40,095 bases of DNA from CAVVYA01 sp964577835. Its GTDB lineage: Bacteria > Pseudomonadota > Alphaproteobacteria > SMXQ01. Position numbers and translations under genes: made by a program. The notes under the pieces are model-generated. The model was given only the letters and a program-made list of their open reading frames with translations. It had not been told where the DNA came from and did not search any database. Where the stretch lies: NCBI GenBank assembly GCA_964577835.1, contig CAZOBN010000028.1, positions 1-40,095 of the forward strand, read 5' to 3'. Shown here one piece after another: positions 27,273 to 35,716 of this stretch (positions are counted from its first letter, which is position 1; each line of letters opens with the position of its first letter).

Positions 27273-27301
27273 TCCGGAAGTAAGTCGAGGGCCTTTATAA
27301 T
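27273..27301 (+). promoter_or_regulatory. Candidate sigma-70 promoter of the ABC ATPase gene
   Basis: A perfect TATAAT (27296-27301) lies 49 bp before the chosen ATPase start. The hexamer 17 bp upstream (TTCCGG, 27273-27278) is a poor -35. A direct repeat CCGGAAGT (27259-27266 and 27274-27281) overlaps this -35 region and might be an activator site. Confidence 0.4.
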
Positions 27302-27349
27302 AAACCGACAGTAGATCTTATGATTACACAGGTGGAAGGCAGGGGGATC

Positions 27350-28570
27350 ATGCGGAACGACTCGTTAGCCCAAGAAGTTCCTGGGGCGGTGGCGGTTGGG
27401 AGGGAGATAGAAGGCGCGGGTAAAAACAAGCCCGATAAAGGCAAGGTCGCTATGCGGCTCGAGGGCTTGTGGAAGACATATCCAGGCGCCCTTCAACCCG
27501 CCGTACAGGACGTCTCCCTGGACGTGTATGACGGGGAAGTCGTGACATTGTTGGGCCCGAGCGGCTGCGGCAAGACCACTACCCTGCGCCTCGTGGCGGG
27601 CCTAGAGGTTCCGGACGAAGGCAACATTTTCTTTGGCGAACGCGCCGTGTGCATAACCTCGCGCCGACTCCTGATTCCGCCCGACAAGCGGAATGTCGGC
27701 ATGGTGTTTCAGTCCTATGCTGTCTGGCCGCACATGACGGTGGAAGACAACGTGGCCTTCCCGCTCCGGGCGCAAAGATTTCCGCGACGGGAAATCAAGG
27801 ACCGCGTTCGCCAGGCACTGGATCTCGTCGGCATGGCCGGATTCGAGAACCGCCCGGGGCCTCAGCTGAGCGGTGGGCAACAGCAGCGCGTGGCGATTGC
27901 GCGGGCGCTCGTGACGGAGCCTACCGTGTTGCTGCTCGATGAGCCCTTCAGCAATCTCGACGCCAAGCTTCGCGAGCAGATGCGCATCGAGGTGAAGAAG
28001 CTTTTGCAGAAGCGGCTAAAGATGACGGTGATGCTCGTCACGCACGACCAGATAGAGGCGCTCAGCCTGTCGACTCGCATTGCGGTGATGAATTTTGGCG
28101 TCGTGCAGCAACAGGGCAGCCCGCGGAAGCTCTACGAAAAGCCGGCCAACGAGTTTGTCCGCGATTTTCTTGGCAAGACCCTGTTGTTTCAGGGACGGGT
28201 GCAGAGCAGCAACCCGTCGGGGCAGGTGGCCGTTGCGCTGAAGGGCGCGCCGGACTGTGTCATCTTCGGGCGTAACTATGACGCGGCTGTCTTGAAGGTC
28301 GACGACTTGGTCCAGCTTGCCGTTCGCCCTGAGGATGTGCAAATTCTCCCGGCGCAAGGGCCTAAGGCGCCCCCCGGAATGATCGGCGGCACAGTCCATG
28401 CCGCGCTGTTCCTCGGCGAGCAAATCGAATATCAGATCGAAGTCGACAAACAAGGAGTTGTGGTGATCTGCGGAGAGCGCCACACGCCCATAGAGGACGG
28501 CAGCGGCGTCTGGCTGAAGCTACGCCCCGAGGGACATACCGCCTGGCCGTCTGGCGCGATGGCACAATGA
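27350..28570 (+). CDS. ABC transporter ATP-binding protein (FbpC/PotA-like)
   Basis: A 406-residue importer ATPase. Walker A GPSGCGKTTT lies at about residues 69-78, followed by a Q-loop (VFQSYAVWPHMTV), signature LSGGQQQRVAIARAL, Walker B VLLLDEPFSNLDAKLR and H-loop THDQIEAL. A C-terminal TOBE-like domain (LAVRPEDVQILP onward) places it with Fe3+/polyamine/maltose-type importers. It has an unusual 35-residue N-terminal extension before the first beta strand (MRLEGLWKTYPGA). The ATG at 27350 is favoured by GGGGG just upstream; an ATG at 27320 is in frame. It is the only ATPase here and presumably pairs with the permease at 15218 although 10 kb separates them. Confidence 0.93.
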   Translation: MRNDSLAQEVPGAVAVGREIEGAGKNKPDKGKVAMRLEGLWKTYPGALQPAVQDVSLDVYDGEVVTLLGPSGCGKTTTLRLVAGLEVPDEGNIFFGERAVCITSRRLLIPPDKRNVGMVFQSYAVWPHMTVEDNVAFPLRAQRFPRREIKDRVRQALDLVGMAGFENRPGPQLSGGQQQRVAIARALVTEPTVLLLDEPFSNLDAKLREQMRIEVKKLLQKRLKMTVMLVTHDQIEALSLSTRIAVMNFGVVQQQGSPRKLYEKPANEFVRDFLGKTLLFQGRVQSSNPSGQVAVALKGAPDCVIFGRNYDAAVLKVDDLVQLAVRPEDVQILPAQGPKAPPGMIGGTVHAALFLGEQIEYQIEVDKQGVVVICGERHTPIEDGSGVWLKLRPEGHTAWPSGAMAQ

Positions 28571-28681
28571 GGCGATCCCTGAGCATGCAACTGGATTGGC
28601 GCCGATTTTAGAACCGCGTCTCTGACAGCCGTCGTTCGTTAGCAGGGCGCCCGGTCGGGGGGCCGATCGCAATAGTGCCGC

Positions 28682-28786
28682 GTGCCATTCCTCGACGAGA
28701 TTGCGCGCAAGCTGCAGGAGCCGGTCGACAGGTTCAAGGCGCTGCTCAGCCTGCAGCCCGCGGTGCCGGAGCAGCGCAACAGGTAA
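28682..28786 (+). pseudogene. Short coding-like remnant, 34 codons
   Basis: A short frame from GTG to TAA reads VPFLDEIARKLQEPVDRFKA and then LLSLQPAVPEQRNR. Its composition and third-position GC look coding, unlike the flanking frames. It has no Shine-Dalgarno and a stop codon is just upstream in frame. It could be the tail of a decayed gene or a small protein; I do not recognise it. Confidence 0.25.
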
Positions 28787-28802
28787 TCCGGGGGCAGCGC
28801 TC

Positions 28803-29267
28803 TTAAAGCCCCAACTCGCTCAGGCCGGGATGGTCGTCGGGCCGGCGTCCGAGCGGCCAATGGTATTTGCGCTCGCTCTCAGCGATCGGCAGATCGTTGA
28901 TGCTGGCGATGCGCAGGCGCATCAGACCGTGCTCGTCGAATTCCCAGTTCTCGTTGCCGTAGCTGCGGAACCAGTGGCCGCTGTCGTCGTGCCATTCGTA
29001 GGCGAAGCGCACGGCGATGCGGTTTTCGCGGAAGGCCCAGACCTCCTTGATCAGCCGGTAGTCGAGTTCGCGATTCCATTTGCGCGTCAGGAACGCCTGG
29101 ATGGAGTCGCGGCCCTGCAGGAATTCCGCGCGGTTGCGCCAGCGGCTATCGGTCGTATAGGCGAGCGCGACCCGCGCTGGGTCGCGCGAATTCCAGGCGT
29201 CTTCCGCCATGCGCGCCTTCTGTGCGGCGGTTTCGGCGGTGAAAGGCGGCAGCGGCGGACGGTCCAT
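28803..29267 (-). CDS. NTF2-like protein, DUF1348 family
   Basis: A 154-residue SnoaL/NTF2-like cone-fold protein of the DUF1348 group. Recognisable features are AEDAWNSRDPARVALAYTTD, SRWRNRAEFLQGRD, FLTRKWNRELDYRLIKE and WFRSYGNENWEFDE. The usual family length is about 150, so it appears complete. GAGGA precedes the ATG at 29267. The function of the family is unknown; some members are annotated as nuclear transport factor 2 family proteins without a demonstrated reaction. It is convergent with the ABC ATPase and divergent from the GH16 gene. Confidence 0.88.
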   Translation of the reverse strand: MDRPPLPPFTAETAAQKARMAEDAWNSRDPARVALAYTTDSRWRNRAEFLQGRDSIQAFLTRKWNRELDYRLIKEVWAFRENRIAVRFAYEWHDDSGHWFRSYGNENWEFDEHGLMRLRIASINDLPIAESERKYHWPLGRRPDDHPGLSELGL

Positions 29268-29612
29268 GAACTCGTTCCTCGCAGAGTGAAGCCGTCATTA
29301 TCGTTTGGCGGTGAACAGCACGCAAGGTAGTGCTCCGTTACGCTGCGCTGAATTCTGCAGCTTGTGTTTCCGGCGGCGGAGCCCAGCAGCTTCGGCGGAT
29401 GATCGCTGCGACTCGGCGCGCTGCTGCCGCGTCTAGGGAAACAAATCAGCGGCTTAGAGCCGCAAAGCGCGTCTTGGCAATACAACCTACAGTTGTATTT
29501 GTCACAATTTTGCCACTTGGCTGACAGGCTTTTGCCCCTGGGCATGAACCATGCTTTGGCAATAACCATAACGGCGTATATCGCTTAAGTCGTATGGATT
29601 GAGAGGAATAAA
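29268..29612. promoter_or_regulatory. Divergent promoter region of NTF2-like and GH16 genes
   Basis: This 345-bp interval has no gene. Its GH16-proximal half is AT-rich and contains a perfect 8-bp palindrome AATACAAC-N5-GTTGTATT (29479-29499), and the 9-mer TTGGCAATA occurs twice (29474-29482 and 29556-29564). A GAGAGGA Shine-Dalgarno precedes the GH16 ATG. Confidence 0.5.
29479..29499. promoter_or_regulatory. 21-bp palindrome, candidate operator of the GH16 gene
   Basis: AATACAAC (29479-29486) and GTTGTATT (29492-29499) are perfect inverted repeats around CTACA, about 115 bp before the GH16 start. No T run follows, so an operator is more likely than a terminator. The cognate regulator is unknown. 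Confidence 0.4.
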
Positions 29613-31214
29613 ATGGCTCCACCGATTGCCGGCCTGAAGCTCACCTTTGCCGAAGAGTTCAATTCATTGAAACTCGGCTCCACCTGGAAGCCGACCGATC
29701 AATGGGGCAACCGCTATCTCGCCGGCAATAAGGAGGAACAAATCTATGTCGACCCGTCCTACAAGGGCCTCGGCATCAATCCCTTCGAGGTCGGCAACGG
29801 CATTCTGACGATCAAGTCCCGTCAGGCGGGGGGCAACGCAGCGGCGCTCGGCAAGAAATACACGTCCGGCATGTTGTCCTCTCATGGTTCGGGCGGCTTC
29901 TCGCAGCAGTACGGCTATTTCGAAATGCGCGCCCAACTGCCGCAGGGCAAAGGCATGTGGCCGGCGTTCTGGCTGCTCGCCGATCACGGCAAATGGCCGC
30001 CCGAGCTCGACGTGATGGAATCCATCGGCCAATCGCCGACCTATCTGGTGCAGAGCGTCCATTCCAAGGACGGCAACAAGGGCAAGACCACCTGGACGAG
30101 CCAAAATCTCCAGACCAGCTTCAACACCTACGGCATGAACTGGACCAAGGACACCATCACCTACTACTTCAACGGCAAGGCGACGGCGACCTACGCCACG
30201 CCGTCCGACATGCACACCAAGATGCACATGCTGCTGAACACCGCCGTCGGCGGCAGTTGGCCGGGCTCGCCCGACAGCAGCACCAACTGGGCCAACGCCA
30301 ACTACAAGATCGATTATGTCCGGGTCTACAGCAGCGACCCCAACGCCAAGCCGGCACCCCCGGCGCCCGCCCCGACGCCAAGCAATCCGACCCCATCGGG
30401 CACGGGCCACGTCGTCCTGAGCCACAAGATGAATGCGTTGGATATGAGCGACAGCTACCGGGCGGCGTACAGCGGCAGCAACGCCTCGCGTAGCTACTCG
30501 GCAGGCCAGATGGCGATCGCCGGTGTGAAATCGCCGACCACCGTGAGCGTTGCCTACAGCGGCGCAAAGGACATCACGGTCACCAACAACGGTGCTTGGG
30601 GCGGGATCAAGAATGCTTCCGTCAAAACCAGCGACGTGCGCAACATCACCCTGCGCAATTTCGTCGATACGCAGATCGCCGTCGGCGATACCGCGCGCGT
30701 GATCACCGTATCGGATGCCAAGCGGGGCAACATCACCGCCGGCAACGGCAGCGACACGATCACCGTATCCGGCCGCAGCGACACCAACGACGTGAACCTG
30801 ATGACGATCAACGCCGGTGGCGGCAACAACAAGGTGAGCTATACGGGCGGCTGGCAAAACCGCGTCCGTGTCAATACAGGCAGCGGCGCGGACACCATCA
30901 CCATCTCCGGTAAGGTGCCGGCCGCCGTCAATGCCGGTGCGGGCAACGACCGCATCAACATCAACACGAACAATGGCGTCACGCTCAGCGGCGGCACCGG
31001 ACGGGACGTGTTTTCGTTCCTCGCCGGCGCCCATGCGACCGTGACGGACTTCAAGCGGGGTGAGGATCGCATGGAGCTGCGCGGCATTGGATCGAGCAGC
31101 GTGAAGGTCCGCGCCAGCGGCAACTCGACGCTGATCGACCTGGGCAGCAGCGGTCGCATCACGGTCGCTGGCGTCGTCACAAATTCGTCCGGCCTCGGCT
31201 TGTCCTACGCCTAA
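29613..31214 (+). CDS. GH16 beta-glucanase with RTX-like type I secretion tail
   Basis: A 533-residue secreted glycosidase. Residues 1-250 are a GH16 jelly roll: LTFAEEFNSL, GYFEMRAQLPQGKGMWPAFW, and the catalytic motif ELDVME (E-x-D-x-x-E; nucleophile Glu and acid/base Glu). YKIDYVRVY closes the domain. A Pro/Ala linker (PAPPAPAPTPSNPTPSG) follows. The C-terminal half consists of beta-helical Asn/Gly/Asp-rich repeats with RTX-like pieces (GAGNDRI, GGTGRDVFSF) and the final DFKRGEDRMEL typical of type I exported proteins. There is no Sec signal, so export by a PrsDE-type system is likely. Relatives such as rhizobial ExsH/ExoK cleave succinoglycan. The actual glycan is not known. Confidence 0.92.
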   Translation: MAPPIAGLKLTFAEEFNSLKLGSTWKPTDQWGNRYLAGNKEEQIYVDPSYKGLGINPFEVGNGILTIKSRQAGGNAAALGKKYTSGMLSSHGSGGFSQQYGYFEMRAQLPQGKGMWPAFWLLADHGKWPPELDVMESIGQSPTYLVQSVHSKDGNKGKTTWTSQNLQTSFNTYGMNWTKDTITYYFNGKATATYATPSDMHTKMHMLLNTAVGGSWPGSPDSSTNWANANYKIDYVRVYSSDPNAKPAPPAPAPTPSNPTPSGTGHVVLSHKMNALDMSDSYRAAYSGSNASRSYSAGQMAIAGVKSPTTVSVAYSGAKDITVTNNGAWGGIKNASVKTSDVRNITLRNFVDTQIAVGDTARVITVSDAKRGNITAGNGSDTITVSGRSDTNDVNLMTINAGGGNNKVSYTGGWQNRVRVNTGSGADTITISGKVPAAVNAGAGNDRININTNNGVTLSGGTGRDVFSFLAGAHATVTDFKRGEDRMELRGIGSSSVKVRASGNSTLIDLGSSGRITVAGVVTNSSGLGLSYA

Positions 31215-31241
31215 GCCGGCGTCCCATCTTTCCGTAAACTG

Positions 31242-31270
31242 CGGCCCGGCGCTTGCCGGGCCGTTTTTTT
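31242..31270 (+). terminator. Rho-independent terminator after the GH16 gene
   Basis: CGGCCCGGC (31242-31250) pairs with GCCGGGCCG (31255-31263) around a tight GCTT loop and is followed by seven T residues (31264-31270). It lies 28 bp downstream of the GH16 stop codon. Confidence 0.92.
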
Positions 31271-31442
31271 ATGCGGTGCCAACGCGTCGTCACGCGGGTT
31301 TTGCAGGGCCCCTGTGAAGCGGACGGGGCGCTCACCCCTAGCGCGCGCCGTCAGGTCTGGCGGACTTGCGGCTTCATGGTCTGCTAACGGGCTCACCCAT
31401 AGACCCTGCCGGAAATCGGGCAGAGCATGTTATCCTGCCGCC

Positions 31443-32516
31443 ATGCCAGAGATAGTTCCGAGTGCCGCGAACGCCAAAACCGTGCCTGAGGGGCGAGTGC
31501 CCGATATGTGCCACGGATTCAACATCGGCGGGGTGGCGATTTCCGGCCGGGTGCTGACCGCGCCGATGACCGGCGTGTCGGACCTGCCGTTTCGCCGGGC
31601 TGCCTCCAGATTGGGCGCGCCCTACGTCGCGACCGAAATGGTCGCTTGCGAGATGTTTGCCGCTGGCCGGCCGGATATGGTGCGCCGCGCCGCCGTGGGC
31701 GAGGGGCTGCCGCTGATGGTCGTCCAGCTGGTCGGGCGCGAGGCGGCGTGGCTCGCCAAGGGCGCGCGGATGGCCGAGGCCGCCGGGGCCGAGATCATCG
31801 ACATCAACATGGGCTGCCCGGCCAAGGAAGTGACTGGCGGCCTGTCGGGCTCGGCGCTGATGCGCGATCTCGACCATGCGGAGCGGCTGATCGCCGCGGC
31901 GGTCGGCGCGACCACGCGGCCGGTCACCTTGAAGATGCGCCTCGGCTGGGACGACGCTAGCCGCAACGCGCCAGAGCTCGCCCAACGGGCCGAGCGCGCC
32001 GGCGTGCAGGCGATCACCGTCCATGGCCGCACCCGCCAGCAGTTCTACAAGGGCTCCGTCGATTGGCGCGCCGTGGCGGACGTCAAAGGCGCGACGTCTC
32101 TCCCCGTCATCGTCAACGGCGACATCACCGATGCGGAGGCCGCGCGGGCCGCGCTCGCCCAATCCGGCGCGGATGCCGTCATGATCGGTCGCGGCGCCTA
32201 CGGCCGGCCGTGGATCGCCGCAGCGATCGACCGCGCGCTGGCGAGCGGCGAGGCCATGGCCGAACCCGGGTTGGCGGAGCGGCTCGCCATCGTGCTCGAT
32301 CATTTCGCGGATTCGTTGCGCTTCTACGGCGACACGCTCGGACTCAAGGTGTTCCGCAAGCATCTCGGCTGGTATATCGAGAACGCGCCGTGGCACGCGA
32401 GCGCCGAGGCGCGCCGCGCCGCCAAGTCGCAACTCTGCCGGCTCGAGTTGCCCGCCGGGGTCGAGGCAGCGCTGACGGAATTGTGGTCGGGCGATCGCCT
32501 GTCAGCGGCGGCTTAG
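31443..32516 (+). CDS. dusB: tRNA-dihydrouridine synthase, DusB type
   Basis: A 357-residue FMN-dependent enzyme that reduces uridine in the tRNA D-loop. Motifs in order: APMTGVSDLPFRR near the N-terminus, EMVACE, IIDINMGCPAKEVTGGLSGS with the catalytic Cys, TLKMRLGWDD, ITVHGRTRQQFYKG (FMN and tRNA contacts), NGDITD and VMIGRGAYGRPW. The length is usual for DusB. The start is not certain: ATG 31443 is used, while ATG 31506 would begin right at the conserved domain; neither has a clear Shine-Dalgarno. In many alphaproteobacteria dusB sits upstream of ntrB; here it is alone, followed by palindromic repeats. Confidence 0.92.
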   Translation: MPEIVPSAANAKTVPEGRVPDMCHGFNIGGVAISGRVLTAPMTGVSDLPFRRAASRLGAPYVATEMVACEMFAAGRPDMVRRAAVGEGLPLMVVQLVGREAAWLAKGARMAEAAGAEIIDINMGCPAKEVTGGLSGSALMRDLDHAERLIAAAVGATTRPVTLKMRLGWDDASRNAPELAQRAERAGVQAITVHGRTRQQFYKGSVDWRAVADVKGATSLPVIVNGDITDAEAARAALAQSGADAVMIGRGAYGRPWIAAAIDRALASGEAMAEPGLAERLAIVLDHFADSLRFYGDTLGLKVFRKHLGWYIENAPWHASAEARRAAKSQLCRLELPAGVEAALTELWSGDRLSAAA

Positions 32517-32558
32517 GTCGCGACTTGTCGTTCTCCGTCGCACAGGGCGACTCAGACT

Positions 32559-32712
32559 CACCCCCCCACCTAACCTCCCCCCCTAGGGGGGAGGAAATAG
32601 AGTGGAGCGGTTGCGATCATGGCTCTCCCCACGAGGGAGAGCAAATACAGTTTGAGCGGCGATGATCGTTCTTCTCCCTCCCCCTCGACGGGGGAGGGTC
32701 GGGGTGGGGGTG
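32559..32712. repeat. Cluster of GC-rich interspersed palindromes (locus 1)
   Basis: Three palindromes stand in a row after dusB: CCTCCCCCC/GGGGGGAGG at 32574-32593 preceded by CACCCCCCCACC, GCTCTCCC-N5-GGGAGAGC at 32622-32642, and CCCTCCCCC/GGGGGAGGG at 32676-32698 followed by GGGGTGGGGGTG. The first and third units are inverted relative to each other with the CACCCC/GGGGTG ends outward, so the whole block is MITE-like. The same unit recurs at 35717-35846. Confidence 0.75.
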
Positions 32713-32728
32713 AAATGCTTCCGCTGAC

Positions 32729-33256
32729 TCAGGCCTTCGGCGGGGCGCCGAAGAAGGCGCCGTCGCGGAAGATCACCGGCACGGCCTTGTTCTCTTTCGA
32801 ATCGCCGCGCAGCTCCTCGCCATCGATACCGATACGATAGGGCGGCTTCTGCTTGCGCGGGCTCGGGCTGCCGACGCGGATCATGACCAGCGGCTCCTTG
32901 CTCGTCGCGTGGAAGCGATAGAAAGCTCCCTTGGGCAGCATGATGCCTTGGTATTGGCCGAGCTCGATCTCTTCGCCCTCGGGCCCGAAGAACTTCGCCG
33001 AGCCCTGCAGGATCATGAAGCTATGGTCTTCTCCGGTGTGGGCGTGCAGCTCGTTTTCGCCGCCCGAGGCGTAGACCTTCATGCGGATGATCAGGTCGTC
33101 CGCAGCGGCGACCACCGTATCGGTGCGTCCCTGGTCGAGGAGCTGGGCTTGCAGCGTGAACACCGACGGCTTGGTGTTCTTCGCCATGTCCATTTCTTTT
33201 TGCTTGAGCTTGTCGGTGCCGATGGAAGGCTCGACGAAGGCCGGTGTATTCAGCAT
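32729..33256 (-). CDS. Single-domain cupin protein
   Basis: A 175-residue protein with one cupin barrel: ENELHAHTGEDHSFMILQG carries the H-x-H and a further His/Glu region, and LPKGAFYRFHATSKEPLVM supplies the last His. The ligands are consistent with a metal site, but the function is unknown. The ATG at 33256 is chosen because AGGAAA lies just upstream; an upstream in-frame start at 33301 is less likely. It is the last gene of a minus-strand set after the Bug/TctC-like protein and the amidohydrolase. Confidence 0.85.
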   Translation of the reverse strand: MLNTPAFVEPSIGTDKLKQKEMDMAKNTKPSVFTLQAQLLDQGRTDTVVAAADDLIIRMKVYASGGENELHAHTGEDHSFMILQGSAKFFGPEGEEIELGQYQGIMLPKGAFYRFHATSKEPLVMIRVGSPSPRKQKPPYRIGIDGEELRGDSKENKAVPVIFRDGAFFGAPPKA

Positions 33257-33329
33257 GTGACATTTCCTGTGGATGAGAGTCGCGCGCGGCGAAGGGAGCA
33301 TCCTCCCGTCGCCACGCGTCGATCGAGGC

Positions 33330-34412
33330 TTAGAGCTTCAGGCCGTAGAGGTCGATGACGTTCCGGCTGACCAAGCGCTTCTGCCGGGCCGGCTCGAGAT
33401 CGCCGATCTGCCTGGCCAGGAAGGCGCGCGAATTCGGCCAGGTCATGTTGGCGTGCGGATAATCGCTCGACCACATGCAATTCTTCTCGCCCCAGATCTT
33501 CAGCAAATGGGAGCCGACAACGTCGTCCATGAAGGTAGCGTAGAAGTGATCGCTGAAGATCGTGCTCGGCAGGCGCGAGATTTCGAACTTCTGCTGGGCT
33601 GACTGGCCCGGCTTGGTGAAGCGGTTGTAGTAGTAGTCCCACTGCTGCAGGACGAACGGCAGCCAGCCGATCTCGCTCTCGACCAGCTCGACTTTCAGGT
33701 TCGGATGGCGCTCGAAGACGCCCGACCAAATCAGGTCGAACACGGTGGTGATCGCGTCGGCGGTCTTGATATTGACGGAGCCGCGCACGACCTCCATGCC
33801 GGTGAGCTGCGGCATGAAGCGGTTGTAGCTGTGGCCGCTCAGGATGTGGAAGTTGATCGGCTTGCCAAGCTCGGCGGCGGCCGCCCATAGCTTCTCGTAG
33901 TGGCGGGAGTTCAGCGGCAGCGCCGGATCGGGCACCTGCCAGACCAGGCCGCCGAACAATCCCATGTCGGCGCAGCGCTGCATCTCCTTCACCGCCCAAT
34001 CGATGTCGTAGACGGCGAGGCAGGGCACGCCGAACAGCCGCTTGGGCGAGGTCTTGCAGTAAGCGACGAGCCAATCGTTGTAGAGGCGGAAGGCCGCTTC
34101 CTGCACCTTGTGAGGCACCGCGAAGGCGCGCAGCGCGGTCGTCGGATAGAGGATTTCCGCGGCGACGCCGTCGAGGTCCATGTGCTCGATGCGCACCTTG
34201 GGATCGAGCCCGCCGGCCGGCCGCTTGTCCTTCGGATAATTGCCGAGCTTCGGCAGCTGGGCGCGCATGTCCGCCGGCAATTCGTCCCACAGCGTGACCG
34301 GCTCGTCGATATGTGAGTCGGCCGAGACCAGCAGGCTCGGAATGGCCCGGGCCTTCTGCATGTAGACCTGCTCGACGGTGCGGGCGGACATCTCCTCGAT
34401 TTTTGTAGCCAT
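33330..34412 (-). CDS. Amidohydrolase (amidohydro_2, second copy)
   Basis: A 360-residue TIM-barrel metalloenzyme. The metal site starts at SADSHIDEP (Asp-x-His), followed by HMDLDGVAAEILYPTTA, a central HILSGHSYN and a late WSSDYPHANMTWP with the catalytic Asp. It belongs to the same family as the enzyme at 20292 but is clearly divergent. Family members decarboxylate or hydrolyse aromatic and ring-fission acids. AGGGAG precedes the ATG. The gene sits between a Bug/TctC binding protein (upstream) and a cupin (downstream) in one probable operon, which suggests uptake and processing of a carboxylic acid; the substrate is unknown. Confidence 0.9.
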   Translation of the reverse strand: MATKIEEMSARTVEQVYMQKARAIPSLLVSADSHIDEPVTLWDELPADMRAQLPKLGNYPKDKRPAGGLDPKVRIEHMDLDGVAAEILYPTTALRAFAVPHKVQEAAFRLYNDWLVAYCKTSPKRLFGVPCLAVYDIDWAVKEMQRCADMGLFGGLVWQVPDPALPLNSRHYEKLWAAAAELGKPINFHILSGHSYNRFMPQLTGMEVVRGSVNIKTADAITTVFDLIWSGVFERHPNLKVELVESEIGWLPFVLQQWDYYYNRFTKPGQSAQQKFEISRLPSTIFSDHFYATFMDDVVGSHLLKIWGEKNCMWSSDYPHANMTWPNSRAFLARQIGDLEPARQKRLVSRNVIDLYGLKL

Positions 34413-34464
34413 ATGCGTTTACTCCCTAGCTTTGTAACTCACGCCTGCGTGGACGCGGCATGTC

Positions 34465-35490
34465 TCAGTTTCCGGCTGCGGTGAGCTCCAGCGCCCGCTC
34501 GACGACCGAACGGTCGAACCCGCTGATGCGCTGGACGATCTTCTGCATCTCGACGCCCTGCACCGGTTCGACGTCGATGCGCAGCTTTGCGGCGTCCGCG
34601 ACGAAGGCCCGATCCTTGACCGTATCGTCGAAGGCCTTGCGCAGGAGCGCCAGGCGGTCGGCCGGCAGATCGGGCGGCGCGATCAGCGGCCATGCGGTGA
34701 CCTGGGGCGCGAAAATCAGCTCGAGCGCCTGGCGGTCGCGGTCGGTCTTGGCATAGTCTATGATGAAGGGCGTGTCCGGCAGATCGTCCGCCTTTTTCAT
34801 GCCCATCTGCAGCAGGATGGCGATCTTCTTCTGGTCGAGCCAGTCCTTCGAGCGGCTCTTGACGCTGCCCCACGACCAGCCGAAGCGGCCCTGCACCTCG
34901 CCGCGCTCCATGGCGAGCGTGATGTCGTTGCCGCCCGGATAGCCCGACACGACCTTGATCTTGGCTCCGGTGAGCCGCCGGGCGAGCACCGGGAAGCGGC
35001 CAGTGTCGTCGGTCGGACCGGTGGCGCCGACCGTCAATTCGCTCCTCAGCAGGTCGTCGAAGGTTTTGAATTCGGTGGTGTGCCAGGCAACGCCGACCGA
35101 GACCTCGGAACTGGTGCTGCCGATCGGATTGAATCGGGTCGGGTCGTATTTCGCGCTCTCCGGATTGAACACGGGCTCGATCGAATAGCTGCGCGCCACC
35201 ATGCCGAGCACGGTGCCGTCCTTGGGCGCCACCGTATAGAGATGCAGGATGGCCTTGATGCTGCCGGCGCCCGCCATATTCTGCGGCACCATGGTCGGCT
35301 GACCCGGCAGGTGGCGCGGCATGTGGCGCGACAGCAGCCGCGCGGTGGCGTCATAGGTGCCGCCCGGCGCGTAGCCGATCAATACCGTGATCGTCTTGCC
35401 CCTGAAGAAATCTTCCTGGGCGAGCGCCGGCGCGGCGATCCCCCATCCAGCCGCGATGAGCAGCAGCCCCACCATCGTCGTTCTGCGCAT
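34465..35490 (-). CDS. Bug/TctC-family tripartite tricarboxylate binding protein
   Basis: A 341-residue periplasmic binding protein of the Bug (TctC) family. The signal peptide MRRTTMVGLLLIAAGWGIAA ends near APALAQ at residue 25. The mature part begins EDFFRGKTITVLIGYAPGGT, a classic TctC ligand-loop start, and continues with QNMAGAGSIKAILHLYTVAP. GGGAGGGG precedes the ATG at 35490, which I prefer over an upstream in-frame start. Its TctA and TctB membrane partners are absent from the window, as is common for orphan Bug proteins. It leads the minus-strand set with the amidohydrolase (52 bp gap) and the cupin. Confidence 0.92.
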   Translation of the reverse strand: MRRTTMVGLLLIAAGWGIAAPALAQEDFFRGKTITVLIGYAPGGTYDATARLLSRHMPRHLPGQPTMVPQNMAGAGSIKAILHLYTVAPKDGTVLGMVARSYSIEPVFNPESAKYDPTRFNPIGSTSSEVSVGVAWHTTEFKTFDDLLRSELTVGATGPTDDTGRFPVLARRLTGAKIKVVSGYPGGNDITLAMERGEVQGRFGWSWGSVKSRSKDWLDQKKIAILLQMGMKKADDLPDTPFIIDYAKTDRDRQALELIFAPQVTAWPLIAPPDLPADRLALLRKAFDDTVKDRAFVADAAKLRIDVEPVQGVEMQKIVQRISGFDRSVVERALELTAAGN

Positions 35491-35716
35491 GGTCCCCTCC
35501 CGGTGAACGGCAGGACCGGGCGGCCGCTCTTGCGGCGGGTCTGCCGGCTCCACTCCCAAACGGCGCTATGACCCTCACGGATCATCAGCGAACATCGTCA
35601 AATCCTTGTAATTCTTGAAGTATGAAGCGCCCCGCCGTTTCCGACAACGAATCCCTGGGAAACAGATCATTCACTTTCTGGCAATATTGCTCCCACCATA
35701 ACGCTGCGGCCACAAA

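Noticed and set aside
29516..29536. Sigma-54-like TTGGC with TTTTGC upstream of the GH16 gene
   Set aside because: The GG and GC elements are 13 bases apart instead of the required 10.
29664..31034. 456-codon minus-strand frame opposite the GH16 gene
   Set aside because: Low-complexity Val/Ala/Gly/Arg composition without motifs; the plus strand has full GH16 catalytic and RTX-like motifs.
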